A stretch of DNA of 64,000 nt, taken from positions 1-64,000 of the forward strand of contig CAZSAL010000009.1 in the NCBI GenBank assembly GCA_964604825.1. Reading direction: 5' to 3'. Below are positions 25,852-34,601 of the stretch, piece by piece (the stretch's first letter is position 1; every line of letters begins with the position of its first letter). The notes below the pieces were generated by a model. It worked only from the letters and a program-made list of their open reading frames with translations, was not told the origin of the DNA and ran no database searches. The position numbers were made by a program, and so were the translations under genes. Source of the stretch: CAZSAL01 sp964604825. GTDB taxonomy: Bacteria > Elusimicrobiota > Elusimicrobia > 2-01-FULL-59-12.

Positions 25852-27208
25852 GAATTTCGCCGGCGACGGCGCCGAGCGCTTCGTCGATGATTGCCGCGCC
25901 TTCGAGCGCTTCCGCTTCGGAAAGCGTGAGCGGAGGATGGATGCGGACGCGTGGAGCATATCCCATCATGATCAGCCCGCGCTTCAGGCACTCGGCAAAG
26001 AAGCGCTCGCAGAGCGGCTTGCCGAGGGACTCTTTTGTCGCCTGGTTTTTTACAAGTTCAAAACCGATCAGAAGTCCCCGGCCGCGCACTTCTCCGACAA
26101 ACGGGTATTTGCTCAGGCGGCGCGCCAGTTCATTACGCAGGACAGCGCCCACCTTCGCGCTGTTTTCCACAAGATTGTCTTCCTTGATCGTCTGGAGGGT
26201 GACCATCGCAGCGGCGCTGGCAAAAGGGTTGCCGCCATAGCTGGAAGAAGAAGCGCTGGGCAGGGACCATGGTTTCGCCGAAACGATTTCGTCCGTGGAA
26301 ACCACCCCGCTGACGGGAAATCCCGAACCCATGCCTTTGCCGATGGTCATAATATCGGGTTCGACATCGTCATGCTGAAAGCCGAACCATAGCCCCGTCC
26401 GGCCGAAGCCGCAGATCATCTCGTCGGAAATGTAGAGCGCTCCGTTTTCATGCGCGATGTCGCGCAGGGCGCGGAGAAATCCGGCAGGGGGAATGATATT
26501 GCCTGCCGTACCCTGGATCGGCTCGGCTATAATCGCGGCAAGCTTGCCTCTGGCATTTTTCTGGATAACTTCTTTCACCTGGTCAATTGCATGCTGGAGA
26601 CATTTTTCCGTAGAACCGTTGAAGCGGTAAGTGTAGGGATAGGTGGCTATGTGCATTCCCGGCGCCAGCGGGCCGACATGAATTTTCCAGTCCACGTCGG
26701 ATAGCGGCAGGACGCCTCCGGTTTTTCCATGGAAGCCGCCGGTAAAGCCGATCACATCCGTGTGTTTGGTATAGGAACGGGCCAGGCGTATCGCGGCCTC
26801 AACCGCTTCTGCGCCACCGGAGAAAAGCTGCGTGCGGCCCAATTTTCCCGGAGCCAGTTCATTGATAAGCTTCATGAATTTCAGGCGGGCTTCGCTGGTA
26901 AAACTGCCCACTGTGACTTTTTCCAGCTGCGCGCGCATCGCTGCGATATATTTCGGGTGCGAATAACCCAGGCTGCAGACCGAGACGCCCACGTTGAAGT
27001 CCAGATAACGGTTGCCGTCCACGTCGTAAAGATAAGAGCCCTGGCCATGATCGATTGTGAGCTTGGAAAGCAGCGCGATGGACTGAATTCCCGGGGCAAT
27101 CAAATGCTGTTCTTCTTCGAAAAGAGCGGCTGATTTCGGCCCGGGCCAATTATTCACCCCTCTCCCCTTGTGGGAGAGGGTGGGGGTGAGGGGAGGTGTT
27201 GATCTCAT
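25844..27208 (-). CDS. Class III PLP-dependent aminotransferase
   Basis: The 454-aa protein is related to 4-aminobutyrate/ornithine-type and glutamate-semialdehyde enzymes. Landmarks are YLYDVDGNRYLDFNVGVS, FSGGAEAVEAAIRLARSYT, FTGGFHGKTGG and ISDEMICGFGRTG (PLP Asp); TIGKGMGSGFPVSG carries the PLP Lys. The ATG at 27208 has a good GGGGGA site 6-7 nt upstream. Translation from it reads through an R3 palindrome (MRSTPPLTPTLSHKGRG). A GTG at 27157 could instead start after the repeat. It overlaps the oxidoreductase gene by 8 bp. It probably aminates a ketone made by its neighbours, which is inferred. Confidence 0.88.
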   Translation of the reverse strand: MRSTPPLTPTLSHKGRGVNNWPGPKSAALFEEEQHLIAPGIQSIALLSKLTIDHGQGSYLYDVDGNRYLDFNVGVSVCSLGYSHPKYIAAMRAQLEKVTVGSFTSEARLKFMKLINELAPGKLGRTQLFSGGAEAVEAAIRLARSYTKHTDVIGFTGGFHGKTGGVLPLSDVDWKIHVGPLAPGMHIATYPYTYRFNGSTEKCLQHAIDQVKEVIQKNARGKLAAIIAEPIQGTAGNIIPPAGFLRALRDIAHENGALYISDEMICGFGRTGLWFGFQHDDVEPDIMTIGKGMGSGFPVSGVVSTDEIVSAKPWSLPSASSSSYGGNPFASAAAMVTLQTIKEDNLVENSAKVGAVLRNELARRLSKYPFVGEVRGRGLLIGFELVKNQATKESLGKPLCERFFAECLKRGLIMMGYAPRVRIHPPLTLSEAEALEGAAIIDEALGAVAGEIHA

Positions 27209-27250
27209 GATAGTCCCCCTATCCTAGCCTTCCCCCGCAAGGGGGGAAGG
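27155..27250. repeat. Palindromic repeat R3, copy b (straddles two coding ends)
   Basis: The arms CACCCCTCTCCCCTTGTGGG and GAGGGTGGGGGTGAGGGGAG are followed by CCTTCCCCCGCAAGGGGGGA. It encodes the N-terminus of the aminotransferase and the last residues (about PSPLAGEG) of the ATP-grasp protein. Confidence 0.8.
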
Positions 27251-28093
27251 AATTTTAAACAGGCAGTTGTTTTCGTAGGCATAGTATGTTTCCTTTAGGT
27301 AACGAGCTATAGCGCTGGCCGCCGCGCCGCGGCACGGAGCGAAAGAGGGCCAGTCGTTGAGGTCAATCAGAGTAATTTTGCCATCGGACGAAATGATGGC
27401 GTCGCCGCCGTAAATGGCGATATCAAGCGCCGCCGCAGCCTGTTCCGCTATGCGCTGCAGTTCCTGTTCGACAAAAGGGTAGCCTTCGCATTCTTTGGGA
27501 TAGTAAGGCCAGAACAGACCGTCTCCGCGGACGGCATAAAATTTGACCTCATCTCCTGCGCAGTGCGCCTGGAGCACGGCCTTCTTCAATCCCCGGGAGG
27601 AAAACTGTTTAAGCGCGGCAGGCAGCAGCGGAGCTTTTTCTATGCGCAGCACGTCTCCCGCCTGCGTGGCATGCACGTCGTCGCGCTTAAGCCATGCGCC
27701 GTCATTCTCAAAAAAAGGCTCCAGCAGTTTAAGATCTTCAGATCCATCGGTCTTCACTTCCACGCTTTTGGGAAAGGCAAGATGGTTTTCAAGCATCAGC
27801 CGGCAAAGGAAGTCGCGGTAGGTGGCGCGCGAAGCGGCGGGATCGTTGCAGATCAGCGCGCCGGAACTTTGCCATTCCGTAAGCTCCGCTATCGCATCAG
27901 GTCCCTGGCACATGGAAAAAATCAGGGAGGCGTCCTTCCAGCAGTTCCGGGCTTCATCAATTGTCGTAAGCTTCAGGGGAATGTTTTCCCTTTCCAGGGC
28001 CATGCCTACCAGCCGCAGTATTTTGGCGTCATTCGAATTGTGGCGGCCGGGCGAATAAGCAGGTTCGCGATAAATGCCGAGGAAGGGCTTCAT
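27224..28093 (-). CDS. ATP-grasp-fold ligase-like protein
   Basis: The 289-aa protein has ATP-grasp elements: KRDDVHATQAGDV (about 137-149), VLQAHCAGDEVKFYAV, and the metal-binding end GGDAIISSDGKITLIDLNDW followed by PSFAPCRGAAASAIARYL. Such enzymes join a carboxylate to an amine or other nucleophile through an acyl phosphate. It overlaps the nucleotidyltransferase gene by 4 bp. The last eight or so residues are encoded by an R3 repeat, so the original stop was probably displaced. Substrates are unknown; the aminotransferase next door may supply the amine. Confidence 0.75.
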   Translation of the reverse strand: MKPFLGIYREPAYSPGRHNSNDAKILRLVGMALERENIPLKLTTIDEARNCWKDASLIFSMCQGPDAIAELTEWQSSGALICNDPAASRATYRDFLCRLMLENHLAFPKSVEVKTDGSEDLKLLEPFFENDGAWLKRDDVHATQAGDVLRIEKAPLLPAALKQFSSRGLKKAVLQAHCAGDEVKFYAVRGDGLFWPYYPKECEGYPFVEQELQRIAEQAAAALDIAIYGGDAIISSDGKITLIDLNDWPSFAPCRGAAASAIARYLKETYYAYENNCLFKIPSPLAGEG

Positions 28094-28842
28094 CGAGGTA
28101 ACCGCCTTTCCGCGGAAACGATGTCTTCCGGCCGGTCAATATCCATAACCGGAGGCAAAGGCACGCCGTAAATGCGGTAGCCGCATTTCAGCAGATGGCC
28201 GAGAAACTGGCGGAGAGCGGTGTAATTGTTTTTCAGGGCAGCCTCTTTTTCCTTCAAAATTTCCGGTTGAACGAAATAAAACCCGGAAGTTACATAACTG
28301 CTTTGAAATCCACCGTCATTCATGGCAACGATTTCGAAAGCCTCCGGGCGGTCTTCAATCCTGTCCGGCATGAAGCCGGAATCAGTTTCCCCGCGCAGAG
28401 CAACGCGCAGGGGTTTTTCGTCCTCAATAAAATCGGTCAAGCCCAGGACTACATGCGCATTCGCAAAAAGCCGGGATTTCCTGGCAAATTCGCTGTAAAT
28501 CTCCGGGGGACAAACTGAATCAACCGTAGTGATCAGACAGGCGTCCGCATTCTTCCGCGCCAGCCGCTCAAGCACTATCAAAAAACTGTGCATTGATGAG
28601 GGAGTAGTCCGGATGATCCAGTCCGCCTGAACCGGCCTTCCCTGCCCCGAAACATATGCGGGGACTTCGCCCGCCTGTTCATTAACTATGCAGGTGAAAC
28701 TTTGCGCGCCTGCGGCCTGGAGGCCGTCCAGCGCGTAGTCAATAAGCGCTTTTCCGGCAACCTGCGTCAGAGCCTTTGGTTGCTTTTTCCCGAGCCGCTC
28801 ACCCCATCCTGCAGCTATGATGCCGGCATTCAAGGCTGTCAC
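28090..28842 (-). CDS. NTP-transferase-fold nucleotidyltransferase
   Basis: The 250-aa protein begins AGIIAAGWGERLGKKQPKAL, the nucleotide-binding signature of sugar-phosphate nucleotidyltransferases and MobA-like enzymes. It continues with TTVDSVCPP in the metal-binding Asp position. It lacks a C-terminal left-handed beta-helix, so it is a single-domain enzyme. It overlaps both neighbours by 4 bp. It probably activates a sugar or cyclitol phosphate as a nucleotide derivative. The identity of the sugar is not visible. Confidence 0.8.
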   Translation of the reverse strand: MTALNAGIIAAGWGERLGKKQPKALTQVAGKALIDYALDGLQAAGAQSFTCIVNEQAGEVPAYVSGQGRPVQADWIIRTTPSSMHSFLIVLERLARKNADACLITTVDSVCPPEIYSEFARKSRLFANAHVVLGLTDFIEDEKPLRVALRGETDSGFMPDRIEDRPEAFEIVAMNDGGFQSSYVTSGFYFVQPEILKEKEAALKNNYTALRQFLGHLLKCGYRIYGVPLPPVMDIDRPEDIVSAERRLPR

Positions 28843-29540
28843 AACCCCTCATGGACGTGCGCAAGTCTGACAGGTAAATCTTCCAGGCTGTGCAGAATAA
28901 GATCGACTTTTGAAGGATCAGGACAGGTTCGCACTTCCGGGCCGCGCAGCCAGCAGGTTTTCATGCCCAGGGCTTTTGCCGGCAGGATATCGCGTTCAAA
29001 AGAATCCCCCACGAATGCAATTTCCCGGGGTGAGGAAACGGCAAGTTCTTCCATTGCCTTCTGAAAAATCGCCGGATCAGGTTTTTTGAGTCCTATGACA
29101 GCGGAATCCAAAATTACTTTAAGAAAAGGCGTGTAGCCAAATTCCCTGCATAACACCGCTATATTCCCATAAAAATTTGAAATGATTCCCAGCTTGTATC
29201 CGGCAGCTGACAATTTCTCCAGAATTTTGCGGTTCCTGCGCAGTATTCGTTCCGCCGGGCGTGAAAATGCGGTTACGGCTTCATCCTTTTGCGCAGGATT
29301 ATTTAATTTAAGTTTTTCAAACTGCCAGTGTACATGTCGCTCCATCATGTCGCGCAGGCCGGATTCACGGATGCCTGAGTCGACTTCAGCCTGAGCATCG
29401 GCATAGTAAAAAGCCTCTTTAAGCCTGGGTTGAGCGATATTAACGCCCAGATGTTGGTAGATGCTGTAGAACCGATCCAGCCAATGAAGGCCATCGGCAT
29501 CAAGCGTTCCACCAAAATCAAATAGAATTGATGAAATCAT
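28839..29540 (-). CDS. HAD-superfamily hydrolase (phosphatase)
   Basis: The 233-aa protein starts at 29540, where MISSILFDFGGTLDADG places the nucleophile motif DFGGTLD at its usual N-terminal position. An upstream ATG would add 46 residues and run through the promoter. Motif II is GIISNFYG, and motif III/IV is KKPDPAIF with FVGDSFERD. The fold resembles YjjG/phosphoglycolate-phosphatase-like enzymes. It is the first gene of the five-gene set and has its own TTGACA/TACAAT promoter. It probably dephosphorylates a pathway intermediate. Confidence 0.87.
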   Translation of the reverse strand: MISSILFDFGGTLDADGLHWLDRFYSIYQHLGVNIAQPRLKEAFYYADAQAEVDSGIRESGLRDMMERHVHWQFEKLKLNNPAQKDEAVTAFSRPAERILRRNRKILEKLSAAGYKLGIISNFYGNIAVLCREFGYTPFLKVILDSAVIGLKKPDPAIFQKAMEELAVSSPREIAFVGDSFERDILPAKALGMKTCWLRGPEVRTCPDPSKVDLILHSLEDLPVRLAHVHEGL

Positions 29541-29597
29541 AATTCGAGTTGATTTTTCAATTATTTTTAATGGGTACGGAGTTAGATTGGCACAAAA

Positions 29598-29649
29598 ATT
29601 GTAGATTTTTCCGCATATTGTTGTCAAGGCACAGATGAAATGATAAAAT
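29598..29649. promoter_or_regulatory. Divergent promoters with overlapping -35 boxes
   Basis: Plus strand: TTGTCA (29621-29626), 17 bp, TAAAAT (29644-29649), driving the 29670 operon. Minus strand: TTGACA (29622-29627), 18 bp, TACAAT (29598-29603), driving the HAD gene set. The -35 hexamers overlap by 5 bp, so the two promoters should compete. Confidence 0.75.
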
Positions 29650-29669
29650 TCCGCAAACAAAGAGGTTTT

Positions 29670-30527
29670 ATGCGTCATTTCAATTCGATTTGTCCCCTAG
29701 GCGGCGCAGTTTTTTCTTTCCTTTCGTTAATATGCGGATTAGCATTTCCGCTGTGTCTCCATGCAGATGTTTTTCAAACAAATACCGGTCAGGAAGGCGC
29801 ACCTCCTATAACCCAGCCTATACAGCCTCTTAAGGATTCGGGATTCTCGCCTGATGTTCACATCACCTGGTTAGGTCAATCCTGCTTTGCATTTCACAGC
29901 TTTAAAGGGAACAGCCTTCTGACGGATCCCTATAATCCTGATATCGGTTACCCTCCCCCGGTAATTGATACAAGAGTAGTAACAATAAGTAACGAACATC
30001 CAGACCATAATTATTTGCCGGCTGTTTCCGGTGCGCCCATTGTGATTCGTTCAGTAGGTGAAACCGCAACCGGCGGGTTGATTTTTCAGGGCATCCGTTC
30101 ATGGCATGACAATGTTAAGGGGAAAAAGCTCGGCCCTAACCGGATTTTCAAATGGAACATGGGAGGACTCCGGTTTGTGCACCTGGGCGATCTTGGCCAG
30201 CATCGGTTGACGGCGGCCCAGTTAAAAGCGATAGGGATGGTGGATGTTCTGCTTATTCCCGTTGGGGGCGTAGCTACGATCAATGGCACCCAGGCGTTGG
30301 AGATTGTAAAACAGCTTCAGCCCAAAATGGTCATACCCATGCATTACAAGACGGATGCGCTGAAAATCAAGCTCGATACCATAGACAATTTTCTAAAAGG
30401 CCCTTATACGGTGGTGAATACCGGCAAATCCGATTTGCTCTTGAACAGTTCAAGCCTGCCGGCGAAACCAACGATTTTTGTCATGGATTATGTCCACAAA
30501 AACCCAACAGCAGGGGGAACTCATTGA
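29670..30527 (+). CDS. Exported metallo-beta-lactamase-fold hydrolase (UlaG-like)
   Basis: The 285-aa protein starts at 29670, where AGAGG (29661-29665) precedes the ATG; a start at 29640 would overlap the promoter. It has a signal peptide (about 1-34, ending LCLHADV), then the fold: ITWLGQSCFAFHS, TDPYNPD, a metal-binding NEHPDHNYL (HxxDH form), FVHLGDLGQ (Asp) and PMHYKTD (His). This matches the UlaG/RomA-type branch. A periplasmic hydrolase is expected; the substrate is unknown. It is the first gene of an overlapping operon that continues through hemL to hisG. Confidence 0.82.
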   Translation: MRHFNSICPLGGAVFSFLSLICGLAFPLCLHADVFQTNTGQEGAPPITQPIQPLKDSGFSPDVHITWLGQSCFAFHSFKGNSLLTDPYNPDIGYPPPVIDTRVVTISNEHPDHNYLPAVSGAPIVIRSVGETATGGLIFQGIRSWHDNVKGKKLGPNRIFKWNMGGLRFVHLGDLGQHRLTAAQLKAIGMVDVLLIPVGGVATINGTQALEIVKQLQPKMVIPMHYKTDALKIKLDTIDNFLKGPYTVVNTGKSDLLLNSSSLPAKPTIFVMDYVHKNPTAGGTH

Positions 30528-31816
30528 AAGCACATAAATCAGAAGCGCTTTTTAAAAAGTCGCAGGAAGTGCTGGTGGGCGGGGTTAACTCTCCGGTAAG
30601 GTCTTTCAAGGCCGTAGGCGGGACGCCACGGTTTATTATCCGGGGCAAAGGGCCGTTTATCTGGGATGCCGACGGTAAACGCTATGTGGATTTTTGTTCT
30701 TCATGGGGGGCAGGCATCCTCGGGCACGCCGCTCCGGCCGTAGTATCTGCGGTAACCCGCGCCGCGCGGCTGGGGCTCAGTTTCGGCGCGCCTACGGAAC
30801 GTGAACTGGAACTGGCCGAGATCATCTCAAAAGCGCTGCCTTCGATGCAGCGGATGCGCTTTGTTTCCTCGGGCACGGAAGCGGTCATGTCGGCGGTGCG
30901 CCTGGCTCGCGCCGCCACGCAGCGTGAAATCCTGGTGAAATTTTCCGGCGGATATCATGGACATGCCGACTCGGTGCTGATCAAGGCCGGCTCGGGCACG
31001 CTGAGCCTTGCCGCTCCGGATTCCGCAGGAGTGCCTTCCGTTCTTGCGCAGCGCACGCGTGTTCTGCCGTATAACGATCTGGACGCGCTGAAGGATCTTT
31101 TCCGCCGCGAGGGACAATCGATAGCAGCAGTCATTGTGGAGCCTGTGGCTGCGAATATGGGTGTAGTGCTGCCCCGCCAGGGGTTTCTCGAAGAGATAAG
31201 GACTCTGACTGCACAGCACAGCGCGGTTCTGATTTTTGACGAGGTGATCACGGGATTCCGGGTTGCTTATGGTGGCGCGCAGGCCCTTTATTCGGTAGCG
31301 CCCGATCTGACATGCCTGGGCAAAGTTGTGGGCGGGGGTTTGCCTCTGGCGGTTTACGGCGGCAGGCGCGATCTGATGGAATGGGTAGCGCCGCTGGGTC
31401 CGGTGTACCAGGCGGGAACCCTGGCCGGAAATCCGCTTGCCGTGTCCGCAGGGATCGCTACGCTTAAGCAGCTTAAGGAAAAATCTCCCTACAAGATTCT
31501 CGAAAAGCTGGCCGCCGATTTCGTGGCTGACATCGAAGATGTGGCGCGGCAGGTTGGATGTAACATGCGCATAAACCGTGCGGGCTCGATGTGGACGCCA
31601 TTTTTTACCAACGCCCCGGTAGTAGACCTGACAAGCGTCCAAAGGTCCAACGGCCCCTTATATGCATCCTTTTTCCAGCAGATGTTGCTTCGAGGCGTTT
31701 ATTTGCCGCCGTCGCCTTATGAGGCCTCCTTCATTTCCACGGCGCACACAAAGGGACTGCTCAATAGAACCGTTGAGATCATTGAGAAAGTACTGAAAAC
31801 GATTCCTGTCTCCTGA
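30524..31816 (+). CDS. hemL: Glutamate-1-semialdehyde 2,1-aminomutase
   Basis: This PLP enzyme makes 5-aminolevulinate from glutamate-1-semialdehyde in tetrapyrrole synthesis by the C5 route. The 430-aa protein starts at a TTG (30524) overlapping the previous stop (TTGA) behind GGGGGAA; the resulting length is normal for HemL (about 427). Signatures are VGGVNSPVRSFKAVGG, FVSSGTEAVMSAVRLAR, FSGGYHGHADS, IFDEVITGFR, and LGKVVGGGLPLAVYGG with the PLP Lys. An ATG-started frame extending further upstream is rejected because it lies within the preceding gene. Confidence 0.95.
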   Translation: MKAHKSEALFKKSQEVLVGGVNSPVRSFKAVGGTPRFIIRGKGPFIWDADGKRYVDFCSSWGAGILGHAAPAVVSAVTRAARLGLSFGAPTERELELAEIISKALPSMQRMRFVSSGTEAVMSAVRLARAATQREILVKFSGGYHGHADSVLIKAGSGTLSLAAPDSAGVPSVLAQRTRVLPYNDLDALKDLFRREGQSIAAVIVEPVAANMGVVLPRQGFLEEIRTLTAQHSAVLIFDEVITGFRVAYGGAQALYSVAPDLTCLGKVVGGGLPLAVYGGRRDLMEWVAPLGPVYQAGTLAGNPLAVSAGIATLKQLKEKSPYKILEKLAADFVADIEDVARQVGCNMRINRAGSMWTPFFTNAPVVDLTSVQRSNGPLYASFFQQMLLRGVYLPPSPYEASFISTAHTKGLLNRTVEIIEKVLKTIPVS

Positions 31817-31818
31817 AC

Positions 31819-33045
31819 ATGGTATCCATAGCCCCATTTAAAGCCATCCGCTACAACAGCAAAAAGTTTTCCAATCTGTCTCCGCTGGTTTGCCCTCCGT
31901 ATGACGTGATTTCCGTTCCAGAGTATCGTCAGCTGCTGGAAAGCCATCCGGCAAATATCGTCCGCGTGGAACTGCCGCTTGCGCAAGGACGGGAAGACAA
32001 GTACGCAGTATCGGCGGGTTATTGGCGGAAATGGCTGAACCGGCGGATACTTGTTGAGGACAAGACGCCGGCATACTACGGCTATGAGCAGCGCTTCTCC
32101 ACAGGGGGGCAGATCCATGTCCGGCGAGGTTTTTTTGCCGCAATGAAACTGGAAAAACCCGGGAAAGGTCACGTCCGGCCGCACGAGCGCACCTTCCCCA
32201 AACACAAGGAAGACCGCCTGTATTTAATGCGCGCCACCCATGCCAACATCAGCCCCATTTTCGGGATTTTCTTTGACCGGCAGGGCCAGGCGCAGGAGCT
32301 TATCAGCCGCCGGATGGAGGCAAAACCGCTGGTCATCAGCCGCGATGACAAAGGCGTAACCCACCGGCTCTGGCGGTGGGAAGATCGAGAGGCGATAAAA
32401 ATATTATCCGGCGTCTTGAAAGCGGAAGATGTTTTGATCGCCGACGGGCACCATCGATACGAGACCGCCTGGAATTACGCTCAGGAGTGCGCATCAAGAA
32501 ACAGATCAGCCTCGGCAGCGCGCGCCTGGAAATTCGTAATGCTTTTTCTCTGCCCGCTTTCAGATCCGGGCCTGGTCATTCAGCCTACGCACCGCGCGGT
32601 AAGATGGAATGCGTCGTTTGAAGAATGGAAAAAGCGCATTGAAAGCTGCTGCACACTGCGCGTCGCGCCAAGGTTGGACGGATTATATTCCCGGCTGCGG
32701 GATCCTAAAGAAAACGGATCAATGGCATTTGTCCTGGAGGGTGGGAAAATGTTCTGGCTGAAACCGAAGCCTGACGGGAATAACGGTATGCCGGTTGTTT
32801 ATCTGCACGAGAAGATTCTAAGGGACATTCCCCAGGAGCGAATCAGCTTTGGCCAGGATGCCCGACAGATGGTGGAAAGCATTCAGCGGGGAGAGGCGAA
32901 CGCCGTGTTCCTTCTGCCTCCGCCGGACAAGGATGCTTTCGCAAGAATCTGCAAGGCAGGCAGGCTTCTGCCGCAGAAATCAACGTATTTCTATCCGAAA
33001 CTCGGCACCGGATTTGTCATGCGTTCGCTCGACGGGGAGATCTGA
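31819..33045 (+). CDS. DUF1015-family protein
   Basis: The 408-aa soluble protein belongs to the DUF1015 family. It begins VSIAPFKAIRYNSKKFSNLS followed by PLVCPPYDVIS, the family N-terminus, and has VLIADGHHRYETAW (about 204-217). It is widespread, often near serine/phosphoglycerate or amino-acid genes. Its biochemical role is not established, though a nucleotide- or kinase-type role has been suggested. It starts 3 bp after hemL and its stop overlaps the next start by one base, so it is clearly operonic. Confidence 0.9.
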   Translation: MVSIAPFKAIRYNSKKFSNLSPLVCPPYDVISVPEYRQLLESHPANIVRVELPLAQGREDKYAVSAGYWRKWLNRRILVEDKTPAYYGYEQRFSTGGQIHVRRGFFAAMKLEKPGKGHVRPHERTFPKHKEDRLYLMRATHANISPIFGIFFDRQGQAQELISRRMEAKPLVISRDDKGVTHRLWRWEDREAIKILSGVLKAEDVLIADGHHRYETAWNYAQECASRNRSASAARAWKFVMLFLCPLSDPGLVIQPTHRAVRWNASFEEWKKRIESCCTLRVAPRLDGLYSRLRDPKENGSMAFVLEGGKMFWLKPKPDGNNGMPVVYLHEKILRDIPQERISFGQDARQMVESIQRGEANAVFLLPPPDKDAFARICKAGRLLPQKSTYFYPKLGTGFVMRSLDGEI

Positions 33046-34601
33046 TGTATCCGTCGTTAAGCCAGTTCACCCGCTGGGCGTCTCGGTACAGGGCCGTTCC
33101 GCTGTGGGTAGAACCCCATCTGCCGGCGAATTCTCTTGTTGAATGGGTGCGCGAGCTCAATACCGGGAAATCCAATTTCTTTTTCCTGCACAGTTCCGGT
33201 TCTGGCACCCAGGCCCGATATTCTTATTTTGCCCTGGAGGAGCCGCATTTTATTGTCCGAGCCTCCGGGGGCACCCTTGTCATCGAACACCTTTCCGAAG
33301 CCGCAGGCACAGCGGTTTCGGCAAAAGTCGGCAACCCCTTTGACCGTTTTCATGAATGGTTGGGCCATTGCTCCGGTCCGCGCGTAGACGGCCTGCCTCC
33401 TTTTTGGGGAGGGGCGGTCGGCTATTTCGGACATGAAAGCGCACGCTATTTTGATCCCCGGCTGAAGCGCCTGTTCAGCCGCAGACAGCCTGCGGGCGCT
33501 TCCGACGATCCTGCAACATGGGATTACCCGGATTTCGAATTCGGCATATATGATCTGATCGGCGCGGTTGACCACGCGAGGCAGAAGCTATGGCTGATTC
33601 ATACCGTTTTTCTCCCGGAGCGCAAACAACTTTCGCCGGCGCAGCTGGAAAGAATTTACCGGAATGCCCAAGACAGGCTTTTGCGTCAGGCCGTGCGGGT
33701 TCAGCGCGCAGTCCGTGAAGACCGTCCCTGGAAGGTCTTTACGGCGCCGATCCCGCGTTCAAATCGGTCGGAGCATGCTTACCAGTCGGCGGTCCGCCGA
33801 GCTAAAACGCATATGGCTGCGGGGGAAATTTACCAGATCAATTTGAGTCAGAGTTTTTCCGCAGACTGGAACGGCGATCCCTGGTCGCTTTACAGACAGC
33901 TCTCTGCGGCAAATCCTTCGCCTTACGGGGCGCTCTGGCGTTCTGGAACGCGCTGGATCGCAAGCGCTTCGCCAGAGCTTCTTCTGCGCCAGGAAGATAA
34001 CCGTCTGGAGGCCCGGCCCATGGCCGGTACCCATCCCCGCGGCTCTAATCCGGATTCTGCGCGGCGGATGTGCGCTGCTCTGCTGAACGACTGCAGAAAA
34101 AGGGCGGGGCACATCATGCTGGTAGATGCCGCGCGCGGCGATCTCAGCCGGGTTTGCGCGCCGTCAAGTTTGAATATTGCCGAATTGGCCGCGGTAGAGG
34201 CGCATTCCCGTGATTTCTATCTTGTTTCTGATATCCGGGGTACGCTGTTCCCGGGCAAAACCTGGAGAGACTCGGTGAAGGCCGTGTTTCCTGCAGGTAC
34301 GGTCACAGGATGCCCCAAGATCCGGTCCATAGAAATTATCCGCAAACTGGAATCTCTACCGCGCGGCCCTTATGGCGGTTCGCTCGGATGGATAGGATTC
34401 AACGGTGATTTGACGCTGAACGTCCTGACCCGCACCTTTTTCATGGACAGGCAGCATCTGCGTTTTCCTGTCGGGGCGGGCATAGTGGCAGACTCAATTC
34501 TTAACCGGGAATATGAAGAGACCTGGCATAAGGCGGAAGCCATGATGGATGCGCTGGATAAACATGTGCCGCTTTATCTTTTTCCCATGGAGGATTTATG
34601 A
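33045..34601 (+). CDS. Chorismate-utilising enzyme, anthranilate/aminodeoxychorismate synthase component I-like
   Basis: The 518-aa protein has the chorismate-binding fold: EIYQINLSQSFSADW, RWIASASPELLL, PMAGTHPRG (about 326-334), and the strong C-terminal FPAGTVTGCPKIRSIEIIRK plus YGGSLGWIGFNG block. PabB proteins usually have Lys in the PIKGT position, while TrpE has Ala, as here. However, the usual VDLxRNDLxR is altered to VDAARGDLSRV. The substrate position is therefore ambiguous between TrpE and PabB, and no glutaminase subunit gene is adjacent. It is operonic with DUF1015 and the next gene. Confidence 0.8.
   Translation: MYPSLSQFTRWASRYRAVPLWVEPHLPANSLVEWVRELNTGKSNFFFLHSSGSGTQARYSYFALEEPHFIVRASGGTLVIEHLSEAAGTAVSAKVGNPFDRFHEWLGHCSGPRVDGLPPFWGGAVGYFGHESARYFDPRLKRLFSRRQPAGASDDPATWDYPDFEFGIYDLIGAVDHARQKLWLIHTVFLPERKQLSPAQLERIYRNAQDRLLRQAVRVQRAVREDRPWKVFTAPIPRSNRSEHAYQSAVRRAKTHMAAGEIYQINLSQSFSADWNGDPWSLYRQLSAANPSPYGALWRSGTRWIASASPELLLRQEDNRLEARPMAGTHPRGSNPDSARRMCAALLNDCRKRAGHIMLVDAARGDLSRVCAPSSLNIAELAAVEAHSRDFYLVSDIRGTLFPGKTWRDSVKAVFPAGTVTGCPKIRSIEIIRKLESLPRGPYGGSLGWIGFNGDLTLNVLTRTFFMDRQHLRFPVGAGIVADSILNREYEETWHKAEAMMDALDKHVPLYLFPMEDL

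Noticed and set aside
30152..30523. N-terminal extension of hemL from an upstream ATG
   Set aside because: It lies within the metallo-beta-lactamase gene in another frame. The TTG at 30524 gives the normal HemL length with a ribosome site and TTGA coupling.
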